Shown here: in pieces, positions 34,045 through 42,395 of the stretch
Layout: the number at the start of each line of letters is the position of its first letter
How positions within the stretch are numbered: the first letter of the stretch is position 1
DNA from: Anaerolineae bacterium
GTDB lineage: Bacteria; Chloroflexota; Anaerolineae; Aggregatilineales; Phototrophicaceae
NCBI GenBank assembly: GCA_022824365.1
Contig: JAJEAA010000020.1
Span: 124,001 to 188,000, forward strand
Direction: 5' to 3'
DNA length: 64,000 bases
The notes under the pieces: model-generated
The model's database searches: none
Seen by the model: the letters and a program-made list of their open reading frames with translations, nothing else
What the model was told of the DNA's origin: nothing
Translations under genes and position numbers: made by a program

Positions 34045-34072
34045 TTGAAATTGCGCTTAGACATGGTATGAT
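34045..34072 (+). promoter_or_regulatory. promoter candidate for the second MNT-HEPN pair
   Basis: TTGAAA (34045-34050), a 16-base spacer and TATGAT (34067-34072) lie 25 bases before the ATG of the third MNT gene, which also has a strong AGGAGGAGG ribosome-binding site. This pair could be transcribed independently of fdhA and could also drive mobA and the downstream genes. Confidence 0.5.
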
Positions 34073-34097
34073 TGGACTAGGAGGAGGAGAAAACGCT

Positions 34098-34415
34098 ATG
34101 AGCGAGATTGTTTGCGTAGATCTTCCGAAAGACAGAATCCGTCAATACTGCGTCGGAAAGCCGATAAAGCGCCTATCACTGTTTGGCTCAGCCGTACGCA
34201 ATGAATTAAGGTCGGATAGCGACATTGATTTGCTAGTCGAGTATTTGCTAGACGCTCCCGTGGGATATTTCACGATGGCGCAGCACATGCTGGACTTTAG
34301 CGAGATCTTTGGTCGTCGTGTTGACTTGGCGACGCCAGATTCCTTGAGTCCATATATCCGGCAGGCAGTACTTGATAGTGCCGAGCTCCTATATGCGCAA
34401 GATCAGGGAGAATGA
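34098..34415 (+). CDS. MNT nucleotidyltransferase antitoxin candidate
   Basis: A 105-residue MNT protein with an intact active site (LFGSAVRNELRSDSDIDLLVEYL and RRVDLATP). Close in sequence to the protein at 33619, including the C-terminal LSPYIRQAVLDSAELLYA. The ATG at 34098 is set by AGGAGGAGG ten bases upstream. It overlaps the following HEPN gene by 23 bases, the usual antitoxin-toxin arrangement. Expected to AMPylate its HEPN partner. Confidence 0.88.
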   Translation: MSEIVCVDLPKDRIRQYCVGKPIKRLSLFGSAVRNELRSDSDIDLLVEYLLDAPVGYFTMAQHMLDFSEIFGRRVDLATPDSLSPYIRQAVLDSAELLYAQDQGE

Positions 34416-34752
34416 CTGGCTTCGTCTACAACACATGTATGATGAGGCTAGAGTCGCGCGCAAGTTTGTCAAAGGAAAGTCTAGGCGCGATTTAGATACA
34501 AATGAACAATTTCAATACGCTTTGGCCCGAGCAGTCGAAATTGTTTGTGAAGCCGCCTGCAATATCACGGACGAATTTCAAGCCGAAAACGATCAGATTG
34601 AATGGCGTCAAATTACTGGCATGCGTCAATGGTTGGCGCATGCCTACTTCAAAATAGACCTTAATATCCTGTGGAAGACTGTGCAGCAGGATCTACCGCC
34701 ACTGATCGCCCAGCTTGAAGCCATTTTCTCCACCGAAGATGCATCGGAATGA
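34393..34752 (+). CDS. HEPN-domain toxin candidate (partner of MNT at 34098)
   Basis: A 119-residue HEPN protein with the Rx4HxY motif (RQWLAHAY) and the typical helix EQFQYALARAVEIVCEAACNI. The ATG at 34393 lies inside the end of the MNT gene. Its stop overlaps the mobA start (ATGA), so this toxin is translationally coupled to a molybdenum-cofactor gene, an odd partnership. It differs considerably from HEPN1, suggesting separate acquisition or long divergence. Confidence 0.87.
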   Translation: MRKIRENDWLRLQHMYDEARVARKFVKGKSRRDLDTNEQFQYALARAVEIVCEAACNITDEFQAENDQIEWRQITGMRQWLAHAYFKIDLNILWKTVQQDLPPLIAQLEAIFSTEDASE

Positions 34753-35372
34753 CTGACGGGAACGAAGCTAGCGCTCCTGTCTCCCTCGCCATCATCGCCG
34801 GCGGCAAAAGCCAGCGCATGGGCCGCGACAAAGCCTTCGTCGACCTCGGCGGCAAAACCCTGATTGAACATGTCATCAATCGCAGCGCCGCCCTAGGACA
34901 AGCCGAGACCATCCTCATCACCAACAAACCGGCTGATTATGTGCATCTCGGCCTGCCGATGTTCCGCGACGCCCTGCCGGGCAAAGGCTCGCTGGGCGGG
35001 ATCTACACCGCCCTGCTCCAGGCGAGAAGCGACTTTGTGCTCGTCCTGGCTTGCGATATGCCCTTCATCAGCGCCGACCTCCTGCGCTTCATGACCGAAC
35101 AGATCAACGATGACATCGATATTATCGCCCCCCGCGTCGACGGCTATCCGCAAGGCTTGCACGCCATCTATCGCAAGACTTGCATCGAGCCGATTCGCGA
35201 ACAGTTGACGGCAAACCGGCTCAAGATCATCCGCTTCTACGATCGTATGCGCCTGCGTTACCTGGATGAGCCGGAATACGCGCCCTACGACCCCGACGGG
35301 CGCTGCTTCGCCAATCTCAACACGCCGGAAGAACTGGTGGAAGCGCGGCGGCTGCTCGGCGGGACCGGCTGA
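34749..35372 (+). CDS. mobA: molybdenum cofactor guanylyltransferase MobA
   Basis: A 207-residue enzyme that attaches GMP to molybdopterin, the form of cofactor used by formate dehydrogenases. The nucleotide-binding start IIAGGKSQRMGRDKAFVDLGG is diagnostic, with LACDMPFIS as the metal-binding Asp segment and FANLNTPEEL at the C-terminus. Length is normal. It overlaps the preceding HEPN gene by four bases, and the diaphorase gene starts 40 bases after its stop. Its location among the fdh genes fits maturation of the bis-MGD cofactor of FdhA. Confidence 0.93.
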   Translation: MTDGNEASAPVSLAIIAGGKSQRMGRDKAFVDLGGKTLIEHVINRSAALGQAETILITNKPADYVHLGLPMFRDALPGKGSLGGIYTALLQARSDFVLVLACDMPFISADLLRFMTEQINDDIDIIAPRVDGYPQGLHAIYRKTCIEPIREQLTANRLKIIRFYDRMRLRYLDEPEYAPYDPDGRCFANLNTPEELVEARRLLGGTG

Positions 35373-35412
35373 ACTAGCCAAAACGCGCGCCACAATCTGT
35401 TACAATGTAGCT

Positions 35413-37134
35413 ATGAGCGAAGAACGCGACATCAATACGATCCTTGCCAAATACCGCGGTCGAGGTCAAGAGGCGCTGCTGCCCCTGCTATGGGATATGC
35501 AAAGCGCTTTCGGCCACATCAGCCCCGAGCGTACGCGCCTCATTTCCCATGTCCTTCGCGTGCCGGAAGCGGACATCTTCGGCGTCATCGGCTTCTATAC
35601 GCTTTTCCACGATGAACCCACCGGCCGCCGCATCATCCGTGTCTGTACCGATCCGACTTGCGCGCTGGCCCGCGCTGACGCGGTCCTGCATGAGCTTTGC
35701 GAGAAACTTGGCATCGACGAGGGCGGAACGACAGAAGACGGCGAATACACCGTCGAGCATTCGCCTTGCCTCGGCTTATGCGATTATGCGCCAGCGGCTT
35801 TGCTGAGCGCCCGCGGCGAAGCGGATATTTCACTCCCCCGCGCCACGGTCGAGTCGCTGTTGGGCGATTGGAAAGCGGACTACTTCAGTCCCGCCGGTGA
35901 TGCCGACTCAGCCATGCTTGACCCGACGTTGACCTCAGCCCCGCAGACGCTGGCGGCTTATGGCGATTATGCCGCCCTGCGGAAGGCGCTTGCCGAGATG
36001 AGCCCCGAAGATGTCATCGCCGAGGTGGAAGCTTCGGGCTTGATCGGCCGCGGTGGCGCCGCTTTCCCCACCGGCTTGAAGTGGAAGTTCACCCGCGCCG
36101 CCGACGGCGATGAGAAGTTCATCGTCTGCAACGCCGATGAGAGCGAGCCCGGCACCTTCAAAGATCGCGTGCTGCTGGAACATCGTCCCCACTTGCTGCT
36201 GGAGGGCATCGCCCTGGCGGCTTATGCCGTGGGCTCAAGCAAAGCCTACATCTTCATCCGCGGCGAATACCCCAAAGCGACCGCCATTCTGGCCGATGCG
36301 ATCCAAGCGGCGGAGGCGCAGGGGCTGCTCGGCGATGACATCATGGGCGGCGACTTCTCGCTTGATATCGAGATTCGGCGCGGCGCCGGCGCTTATATCT
36401 GCGGCGAAGAGACCGCGCTCTTCGAAGCCATCGAGGGCAAGCGCGGCTTCCCCCGCATGAAACCGCCTTATCCCACCACCTTTGGCTTATTCGGACTGCC
36501 GACAGCGGTGAACAATGTTGAAACGATCGGCGCCGCCCCCCTGATTATCTCCCGCGGCGCCGAGTGGTTCAGGCGTCTAGGAACAGACGGCAGCGCCGGT
36601 CCCAAGCTGGTTTCGGTCAGCGGGCATGTCGGCGCGCCCGGCGTTTACGAGATTGAGCCGGGCATGACGCTGAGGCATTTTCTCGACGAGGTCTGCGGCG
36701 CTGTGATTGGCGATCTGGCTGCGGTGCTGATGGGCGGAGCGGCCGGGACATTCCTGCTGCCCGACGAAATCGATGTTCGCCTGACCTTTGAAGACCTGCG
36801 CGAAGCCGGCAGTACCTTCGGCTCCGGCGCTGTCATGGTCTTCAACACGACGACGGATTTGCGCGACCTGCTTCGACGAATCGGGCGCTTCTTCCAGCAT
36901 GAAAGCTGCGGCAAGTGCTTCCCCTGCCAATTGGGCACACAGCGCCAGGTCGAGATCCTGGACCGGCTGGACGCGCCGCAAACGGGCGATCGCGAGCGCC
37001 TGCTCGATGTCGGCATGACGATGACCGAAGCCTCAATCTGCGGCTTGGGCCATACCGCCGGCCTGGCGGTCATGAGCGCGATTGAGAAGTTTCCTGCGCT
37101 ATTTATTGACACTAACGAGTTGGAGCGTGAGTAA
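35413..37134 (+). CDS. fused NuoE-NuoF-type NADH diaphorase subunit
   Basis: A 573-residue fusion. Residues 1-150 are a NuoE-like thioredoxin-fold domain with a 2Fe-2S site (VCTDPTC ... SPCLGLC). Residues about 195-573 are NuoF-like, with GRGGAAFPTGLKW and NADESEPGTFKDR for FMN/NAD, GAGAYICGEETAL, and a 4Fe-4S site in ESCGKCFPC plus a distal Cys (ICGLGH). This module passes electrons between formate oxidation and NAD+, as in FdsB/HoxF-type enzymes. The ATG at 35413 is chosen because homology starts there; the longer frame lies in mobA. Its stop overlaps the DUF262-HNH start (TAATG). Confidence 0.93.
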   Translation: MSEERDINTILAKYRGRGQEALLPLLWDMQSAFGHISPERTRLISHVLRVPEADIFGVIGFYTLFHDEPTGRRIIRVCTDPTCALARADAVLHELCEKLGIDEGGTTEDGEYTVEHSPCLGLCDYAPAALLSARGEADISLPRATVESLLGDWKADYFSPAGDADSAMLDPTLTSAPQTLAAYGDYAALRKALAEMSPEDVIAEVEASGLIGRGGAAFPTGLKWKFTRAADGDEKFIVCNADESEPGTFKDRVLLEHRPHLLLEGIALAAYAVGSSKAYIFIRGEYPKATAILADAIQAAEAQGLLGDDIMGGDFSLDIEIRRGAGAYICGEETALFEAIEGKRGFPRMKPPYPTTFGLFGLPTAVNNVETIGAAPLIISRGAEWFRRLGTDGSAGPKLVSVSGHVGAPGVYEIEPGMTLRHFLDEVCGAVIGDLAAVLMGGAAGTFLLPDEIDVRLTFEDLREAGSTFGSGAVMVFNTTTDLRDLLRRIGRFFQHESCGKCFPCQLGTQRQVEILDRLDAPQTGDRERLLDVGMTMTEASICGLGHTAGLAVMSAIEKFPALFIDTNELERE

Positions 37135-38540
37135 TGGCGTTTAATCCACGTACGGAATACGATATTCAAAGGACAAACATTCGCATACGCGATTTTGATG
37201 ACTACGCAGATGACTATGAGACTCGTCCACCGTATCAGCGCAAAGTAGTTTGGGACAAAAAGAAGCAGCAGGCATTGCTGGATAGTTTGTTTCGTCGCTT
37301 CTACATTCCTAGCATAGTTCTTCGCATTGTACGCCTCGATGAATCGCAGACCAAATATGAAGTTGTCGATGGGCAGCAGCGAATCAACACTGTGCAGGCC
37401 TTCTTCCGTGACGAATTGCCATTACCAGACACGCTTACTGACATTAGTCTTAGCTTGTCGGACTCAACTTATTCTGATTTGCCTTCAGAAATTAAGAAAT
37501 TCATCCACAAGGAACTCAAGTTTGATGTCGATATTATCAAGAATATTAGCGACCCGTTTGATCCCAAGCACCAAGAGGCAGCAACGGAGATATTTTGGCG
37601 GCTACAGCAAGGTGAATCCCTGAACAATATGGAAACCGCGCATGCTAGGCTTTCAAGTCTGGTAAGGAACTTTTTGGTGAAATATGCCGATGACTATGAT
37701 TTTGACTTCAAAGCATATGAGACGATTGACGACAATCAACATAAACTGGCGTTCTTTACCGAAACCAGAGCGAGAACCAATAGCAGAATGCAACATCTGA
37801 CGCTTTTGGGGCGCTTCTTGCTTATTGAGATTGCGGATGGCGCAACTGACCTTGGCGATCGCAATATCGTTTCCTTGATTGACGAGACTATTCAACAAGA
37901 CGGCATCGGCAATCGAAGCTATGAAAACGGAAATCCAGCAAAGGCAGTTGTCCAAAATCTTAAGCGGTTTCGTGAAGTCTTTCACGATGACCCTTTCCTA
38001 GATACCAACGGCACGGGAATTTTAGCGCTTCGCTACGAGTATTTTACGATCTCTTGTTACATGCTGCTGCGCCATCTTCGAAAGTACTATGTGTATGATG
38101 AGGCAGTACGCCAATGCTTTAGAGAATTCGTATGGGACTTTTACAAACGCATCCAGGGAGTTAGCCGAACAACAAACCAGGTGATCCGGTTTGTTGAGAA
38201 TCGCCAGCAGAACGTACGGGCCGTGCGTAGCCGAGAACAAATTATCCGCTTCGAATTCTTCAAATTCGCAAGAGACAAGAGCCAGATTATCCTTGTCGAA
38301 AAAGACCAGCAACGCGCTTTCAACGAAGACCAACGTATTGAAATCTACTTGAAAGACAATGGAATATGTCAAGAGTGTCTGGCTGAGGGTTTGTCCGAAA
38401 ACGAGGCTCGCATTCCCTGGTCAGAGTTTGAGGCTGACCACATTATCCCTTGGATCCAAGGCGGGAGAACTAAACATTGGAATGGCCAGGTACTATGCGA
38501 ACCACATAATCTAGCCAAAGGCGCAAGCTATGACGGATGA
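37134..38540 (+). CDS. DUF262 (ParB-like) and HNH endonuclease domain protein
   Basis: A 468-residue protein. The N-terminal DUF262 domain has the YQRKVVWDKKKQQALLDSLFR and VVDGQQRI motifs of the ParB/Srx-like nucleotide-hydrolysing fold. A helical middle follows, and the C-terminus is an HNH nuclease (CQECLAEGLSENE ... FEADHIIPW ... NGQVLCEPHNLAKG). This architecture is shared with GmrS/GmrD-like and other anti-phage nucleases. Base composition is visibly lower in GC than its neighbours, suggesting transfer. It overlaps the diaphorase stop by one base and the Fe-S subunit start by 11, so it is embedded within the enzyme operon with coupling preserved. Confidence 0.88.
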   Translation: MAFNPRTEYDIQRTNIRIRDFDDYADDYETRPPYQRKVVWDKKKQQALLDSLFRRFYIPSIVLRIVRLDESQTKYEVVDGQQRINTVQAFFRDELPLPDTLTDISLSLSDSTYSDLPSEIKKFIHKELKFDVDIIKNISDPFDPKHQEAATEIFWRLQQGESLNNMETAHARLSSLVRNFLVKYADDYDFDFKAYETIDDNQHKLAFFTETRARTNSRMQHLTLLGRFLLIEIADGATDLGDRNIVSLIDETIQQDGIGNRSYENGNPAKAVVQNLKRFREVFHDDPFLDTNGTGILALRYEYFTISCYMLLRHLRKYYVYDEAVRQCFREFVWDFYKRIQGVSRTTNQVIRFVENRQQNVRAVRSREQIIRFEFFKFARDKSQIILVEKDQQRAFNEDQRIEIYLKDNGICQECLAEGLSENEARIPWSEFEADHIIPWIQGGRTKHWNGQVLCEPHNLAKGASYDG

Positions 38541-39243
38541 CAGCATCACCCTCACCATCGACGGGCGCGAAGTCTCCGCTCCCAAAGGCGCCACCCTCCT
38601 CGACGCCGCTTCCCAAGCCGGCATCGACATCCCCGTCATCTGCTATCACGAAGCCACCACCCCCAACGGCCTCTGCCGCATCTGCGTCGTCGATGTCGAC
38701 GCTGGCCGCGTCCTGCAGCCGGCCTGCGTCGCCGAATGCCAATCCGATTCCAAAGTCGAGACTCGCAACGACCGCGTCCTGCGCAGCCGCCGCACCATCC
38801 TCGAAATGCTGAACGCCTCGGTCAATCTCGAGCAAGCGCCCGAGATTCAGACGATGATGACCGACTACGACGCCGACCAAGCGCGCTTCCCCGACGCCCG
38901 CCTGCGCGAAGCCGAAGTCATCGACGACAACCCCTTCTACATCCGCGATTACGAGCAATGCGTGCTCTGCTGGCGCTGCGTGCAGGTCTGCGCCGAAGAC
39001 GCCCAATTCACCTTCGCCCTGACCCTCAAACAACGCGGCCACGAGACCTCGGTCGCCACCGCCTTTGATATCGGCATGACCGAGTCGCCCTGCGTCTTCT
39101 GCGGGCAATGCGTCGGCGTCTGCCCGACCGGCGCCCTCAAGCCGAAAGTCGAATGGGGCATGGAACAGGGTTGGACCGCGGACGATCTGCGCCGCAATAC
39201 GCGCCGCGCGAGAAAACGTGAAGGCGGCGGCGATGGCGACTAA
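38530..39243 (+). CDS. 2Fe-2S/4Fe-4S electron-transfer subunit of formate dehydrogenase (NuoG-N/HoxU-like)
   Basis: A 237-residue iron-sulfur protein. Residues 1-80 are a plant-type 2Fe-2S ferredoxin domain (CYHEATTPNGLCRICVV ... PACVAEC). A His-containing NuoG-type segment should follow but is not clear. Two 4Fe-4S motifs are present (CVLCWRCVQVC and CVFCGQCVGVC followed by PTGAL). It would relay electrons between FdhA and the NuoE/F-like diaphorase. It starts inside the end of the DUF262-HNH gene and overlaps fdhD by 11 bases. Confidence 0.9.
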   Translation: MTDDSITLTIDGREVSAPKGATLLDAASQAGIDIPVICYHEATTPNGLCRICVVDVDAGRVLQPACVAECQSDSKVETRNDRVLRSRRTILEMLNASVNLEQAPEIQTMMTDYDADQARFPDARLREAEVIDDNPFYIRDYEQCVLCWRCVQVCAEDAQFTFALTLKQRGHETSVATAFDIGMTESPCVFCGQCVGVCPTGALKPKVEWGMEQGWTADDLRRNTRRARKREGGGDGD

Positions 39244-40030
39244 GCCGCGAGAGATGCTCACCGGCGCCTTGCCCTTCACCTATCAGGTCATCGAGGGCGA
39301 GAAGGTCCGGCGGGTCGAAGGCGGCGTCATTGACGAAGGCCTGCTCTCGATCTACGTCAACGGCGAATCGCTGGCGACCATGATGTGCAGCCCCCTGCAA
39401 CTCGAAGCGCTGACCGTCGGCTTCCTCTACAACGAAGGCATCATCGACTCTGTCCACGAAATCGGCCACTTGCAACTCAACTTGACCAAGAGCGTCGCCG
39501 ATGTCATCTTGACCCGCGACGAAGTGGTGCTGCCGCGGCGCATGATTCTCACCACTGGCTGTGGCGGCGGCCTCACCGGGCAACTGCTGTCGGAAAGTTA
39601 CCCGGCGCTGGAATCCGACTACTGTGCCCGGCCGGCCCTCATCTCCCGTTTGATGCGGCAATTGAGCGGCGCGGCGCGCCTCTATAACGCCGTGCGCGGT
39701 GTGCATACCGCCGTGCTCGGCGCGGAAGCCGGTTTGCTTGTCAGCGCGGAAGATGTCGGGCGACACAACGCCGTCGACAAGGTGGCCGGTCAAGCGCTGC
39801 TGGACGAAATTGAAACCCGTGACCGGGTGCTTTTGACCAGCGGGCGCATCAGCTCGGAGATGCTGGGCAAAGCGCGGCGTATGTCCCTGCCCATCGTCGC
39901 CAGCCGCACCGCGCCAACCAGCATCACGGTCGAACTGGCGGAAGCCTGGAATATCTGCGTCATCGGCTATGTCCGGGCTGGCGGCATGCGCGTCTACACG
40001 CATGGCTGGCGCCTCGGTCTGGACGGCTAG
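39233..40030 (+). CDS. fdhD: formate dehydrogenase accessory sulfurtransferase FdhD
   Basis: A 265-residue protein that delivers sulfur to the molybdenum cofactor of FdhA and is required for activity. The family core TTGCGGG near residue 110 retains the first, catalytic Cys, but the second Cys of the common CxxC form is Gly. SAEDVGRHNAVDK, LLTSGRISSEML and the C-terminal IGYVRAGGMRVYT are strongly conserved. ATG at 39233 is used; a GTG at 39218 is an alternative. It overlaps the Fe-S subunit gene by 11 bases and is the last gene before a repeat-filled gap. Confidence 0.93.
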   Translation: MATKPREMLTGALPFTYQVIEGEKVRRVEGGVIDEGLLSIYVNGESLATMMCSPLQLEALTVGFLYNEGIIDSVHEIGHLQLNLTKSVADVILTRDEVVLPRRMILTTGCGGGLTGQLLSESYPALESDYCARPALISRLMRQLSGAARLYNAVRGVHTAVLGAEAGLLVSAEDVGRHNAVDKVAGQALLDEIETRDRVLLTSGRISSEMLGKARRMSLPIVASRTAPTSITVELAEAWNICVIGYVRAGGMRVYTHGWRLGLDG

Positions 40031-40056
40031 AATCTCACCCCTAAGAACCCTTGTAG

Positions 40057-40076
40057 GGGCGACCCTTGGGTCGCCC
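40057..40076. repeat. perfect REP-like hairpin after fdhD
   Basis: GGGCGACCC-TT-GGGTCGCCC, identical to the hairpin at 25358, preceded by TTGTAG. It sits 27 bases after the fdhD stop. Confidence 0.8.
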
Positions 40077-40084
40077 GCAAATCC

Positions 40085-40688
40085 CGCACATTTGTTCTTT
40101 CCTTCGACTCAAAATCATGATACACTCCCCCTATGGATCAATGTTCGCAGGCTCTCAATCGCGGCGCGCAGCCGATGCCCTCCGCCGAAAACTCGCTCTC
40201 TATCCCGGCCCTGTCGCCAGACTCCCCCGCGCCGACATACCAAAATCATACCGGCAGCCGCCTGCCTTTTGTCCGTTTCGCCTGGAAAACCGCGTCTTCT
40301 GTCCGAAAAGCATTTTCCCGTGTCCGACTTTGTCCGTTTCGGGCAATAAACATACCGAAAACAAATACTCTCTGGGAGCGGCTCTATGCTGACTGTCTGG
40401 TAACCTCACTGACAAATATAAAACTCAGTAGTTCCAGGTTAGCCATGAGAAAAACAACTCCTCTAGGAGCGCTCCCCTTCCCTGGCTTGCTGGATGCCCG
40501 CCATAGAGATGGCGGGAGAGGGGCCGGGGGATGGGGTAGAAAACATGCCCCCCACCCCCTCGATGCTATATACATACTGTATCCATACAGCGGCGAATTT
40601 TCCGGCGTTTTCCGGGGTTTTAGCGGCGCTTTAAGGTAGATGGCTGCGGGCTGTTTCCGCCATTATTGACGAAGTCGAAGGGGCGCCA
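40085..40688 (+). repeat. dispersed composite repeat R1, copy A
   Basis: This gap between fdhD and moeA holds no gene. Positions 40085-40420 match 60840-61177 in inverse orientation at high identity, and 40546-40688 match 53950-54100 and 60665-60800. The first module contains four TGTCCG hexamers at 40270, 40300, 40321 and 40331. A hairpin element of the kind inserted in the DppDF gene interrupts it at 40476-40541, and a short C-rich tract precedes the last module. ORFs across it change by amino-acid-altering substitutions between copies, so it is not coding. Confidence 0.85.
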
Positions 40689-40766
40689 ATCCGCCTGATT
40701 TTCTCTGCGATCTCTGTAGTCAGCTTTTGCTGCGCGACTTGCTTTGGCTCTACTTCTGCGTCTCTG

Positions 40767-40775
40767 TGGTAAAAT
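40767..40775 (+). promoter_or_regulatory. extended -10 candidate for moeA
   Basis: TGGTAAAAT lies 34 bases before the moeA start, without a good -35. The surrounding ACTTCTGCGTCTCTGTGGT recurs in similar form at 54767-54785 upstream of the M20 peptidase, so it may be part of a repeat. Confidence 0.3.
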
Positions 40776-40809
40776 TTCCCCTGAACAAACCACGCCGATG
40801 CAAGGAATT

Positions 40810-42048
40810 ATGCCCTCTCCCGAATTCTTCCAGGTCATGCCCGTCAGCGATGCCCTCGCTCTGATCGAGGCGCATTGGCAGCCGCAGCCGCGAGCCGAGA
40901 CGGTAGCGACCGCCGACGCCCTCGATCGCATCCTGGCGGCCGACCTTCATTCGCCGGAGGAAGTCCCTGCCTTTCGAAAAAGTACGGTTGATGGCTACGT
41001 CGTCCGCGCCGCCGATACCTTCGGCGCCAGTCAAGCACTGCCGGCCTTCTTGACCGTCCGCGGCGAGCTCAAGATGGGCGAAGCGCCGCAACTGACAGTC
41101 GGCGCGGGCGAAGCGCTGCTGATCCACACCGGCGGCATGTTGCCCGAAGGCGCTGACGCCGTGCTAATGGTGGAACAGGCGCAGGTCGTGGATGACGAGG
41201 AGATTGAAGTCTTGCGCGCGGTCGCGCCAGGCGAGAATGTGATTCAAGCCGGTGAAGATGTGGCGGCGGACGCGCTGGTGCTGGCGGGCGGAAAACGCCT
41301 GCGCCCACAAGATATTGGCGGTCTGCTGGCGGTGGGCGTCAGCCGGGTGGATGTTCTGCGTCCGCCACGGGTCGGCATTTTGAGCTGTGGCGATGAACTG
41401 CTGCCGCCGGAAGCGGACCTGGCGCCGGGGCAGATCCGCGATATCAACGCCTATACCTTGAGCGCGCTGGCGGCTAAACATGGCGCGCAACCGCTTCGCC
41501 TGGGCATCGTCAGCGATGATTTCAGCGAGTATCAGCGCCGGGCAAAAGCGGGCTTCGAGGCTTGCGATATCTTGCTCTTGAGCGCGGGCAGCTCGGTCTC
41601 CGCGCGCGATTACACCCGCGATGTCATCAATCGGCTGGGCGCGCCCGGCGTCTTGCAGCATGGCTTGGCGACCAAACCGGGCAAACCAACTATCCTCGCC
41701 GTCTGCGAGGACAAGCCGGTCATCGGCTTACCGGGCAATCCGGTCTCGGCGCTGCTGGTGGCGCGGCAATTGCTTCCGCCCTTGATCGCCCGCTTTCTGG
41801 GCCAACCGCTTGAACCGCCCCGCAAGGTTCGAGCGCGCTTGAGTCAGCGGGTCGCCTCAGCCGCGGGGCGCGAAGACTGGCTGCCGGTCCGCCTCGCCCA
41901 AAGCCCTGAGGGCGAACGCCTGGCACAGCCTATCCTGGGCAAGTCGAATCTGATTTTCACGCTTGTCGGCGCTGATGGCCTGCTGCGCCTGCCGCTCAAT
42001 ATCGGCGGCTATGACGCCGGCAGCCTGGTTGATATCCTGCTGTTCTGA
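40810..42048 (+). CDS. moeA: molybdopterin molybdenumtransferase MoeA
   Basis: A 412-residue enzyme that inserts molybdate into molybdopterin-AMP. Domain order is standard: N-terminal VSDALALIEAHW and AADLHSPEEVPAFRKSTVDGYVV (MDGYA site with Thr-Val in place of Met), the substrate domain with GILSCGDELLPPE, DILLLSAGSSVS, and GLPGNPVSALLVARQ. The ATG at 40810 follows AAGGA; an ATG at 40798 is also possible. It is followed by a second, longer moeA-like gene. Both probably serve the formate dehydrogenase upstream and other molybdoenzymes. Confidence 0.92.
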   Translation: MPSPEFFQVMPVSDALALIEAHWQPQPRAETVATADALDRILAADLHSPEEVPAFRKSTVDGYVVRAADTFGASQALPAFLTVRGELKMGEAPQLTVGAGEALLIHTGGMLPEGADAVLMVEQAQVVDDEEIEVLRAVAPGENVIQAGEDVAADALVLAGGKRLRPQDIGGLLAVGVSRVDVLRPPRVGILSCGDELLPPEADLAPGQIRDINAYTLSALAAKHGAQPLRLGIVSDDFSEYQRRAKAGFEACDILLLSAGSSVSARDYTRDVINRLGAPGVLQHGLATKPGKPTILAVCEDKPVIGLPGNPVSALLVARQLLPPLIARFLGQPLEPPRKVRARLSQRVASAAGREDWLPVRLAQSPEGERLAQPILGKSNLIFTLVGADGLLRLPLNIGGYDAGSLVDILLF

Positions 42049-42112
42049 ACTTGATTGAAAGATATAGATAGTTTCGCCGCAGCCGCTCACACGTAACGGC
42101 TTGAATCACACA

Positions 42113-42248
42113 AGTAGAACCAATAAAGTAATGAGAAAAATATTGCAAGGTAAAGAGAATGACAAAAACCGAAATCATTGTAGGGGCGACTCTGTGAGTC
42201 GCCCGCTTACAACATCCACTACATTTCATTTGTCGCATGACTAACTTG
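42113..42248. repeat. dispersed repeat R2, copy 1
   Basis: The 347-base gap between the two moeA genes contains no gene. From AGTAGAACCAATAAAGTAATG to GCATGACTAACTTG it is nearly identical to 53573-53730. A REP-like hairpin is nested inside (42178-42206), and a degenerate one follows at about 42290-42315. Copy 2 carries 22 extra bases within that nested hairpin. Confidence 0.85.
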
Positions 42249-42395
42249 GTGTTACTCAGAAAAACGAATCCATGAAAACGAGAATTTCTAGGGGCGACCC
42301 ACTGGATCCCCCGAAACAGAATAGCGAATCGGAGGGGCGCCGAGATCATATTACGCATGTTGGTATGTCTTGGGCAACCTTGCTGGGATAGTTGA

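Noticed and set aside
40270-40336. Possible CRISPR array from the repeated TGTCCG motif
   Set aside because: Units are only six bases with unequal short spacing, with no long conserved repeat or spacer structure and no cas genes.
40133-40639. ORF of 168 codons with a homologous ORF at 60728-61129 on the other strand
   Set aside because: The apparent homology is the R1 repeat. Differences between copies change amino acids freely, there is a 21-base indel, and no ribosome-binding site is present.
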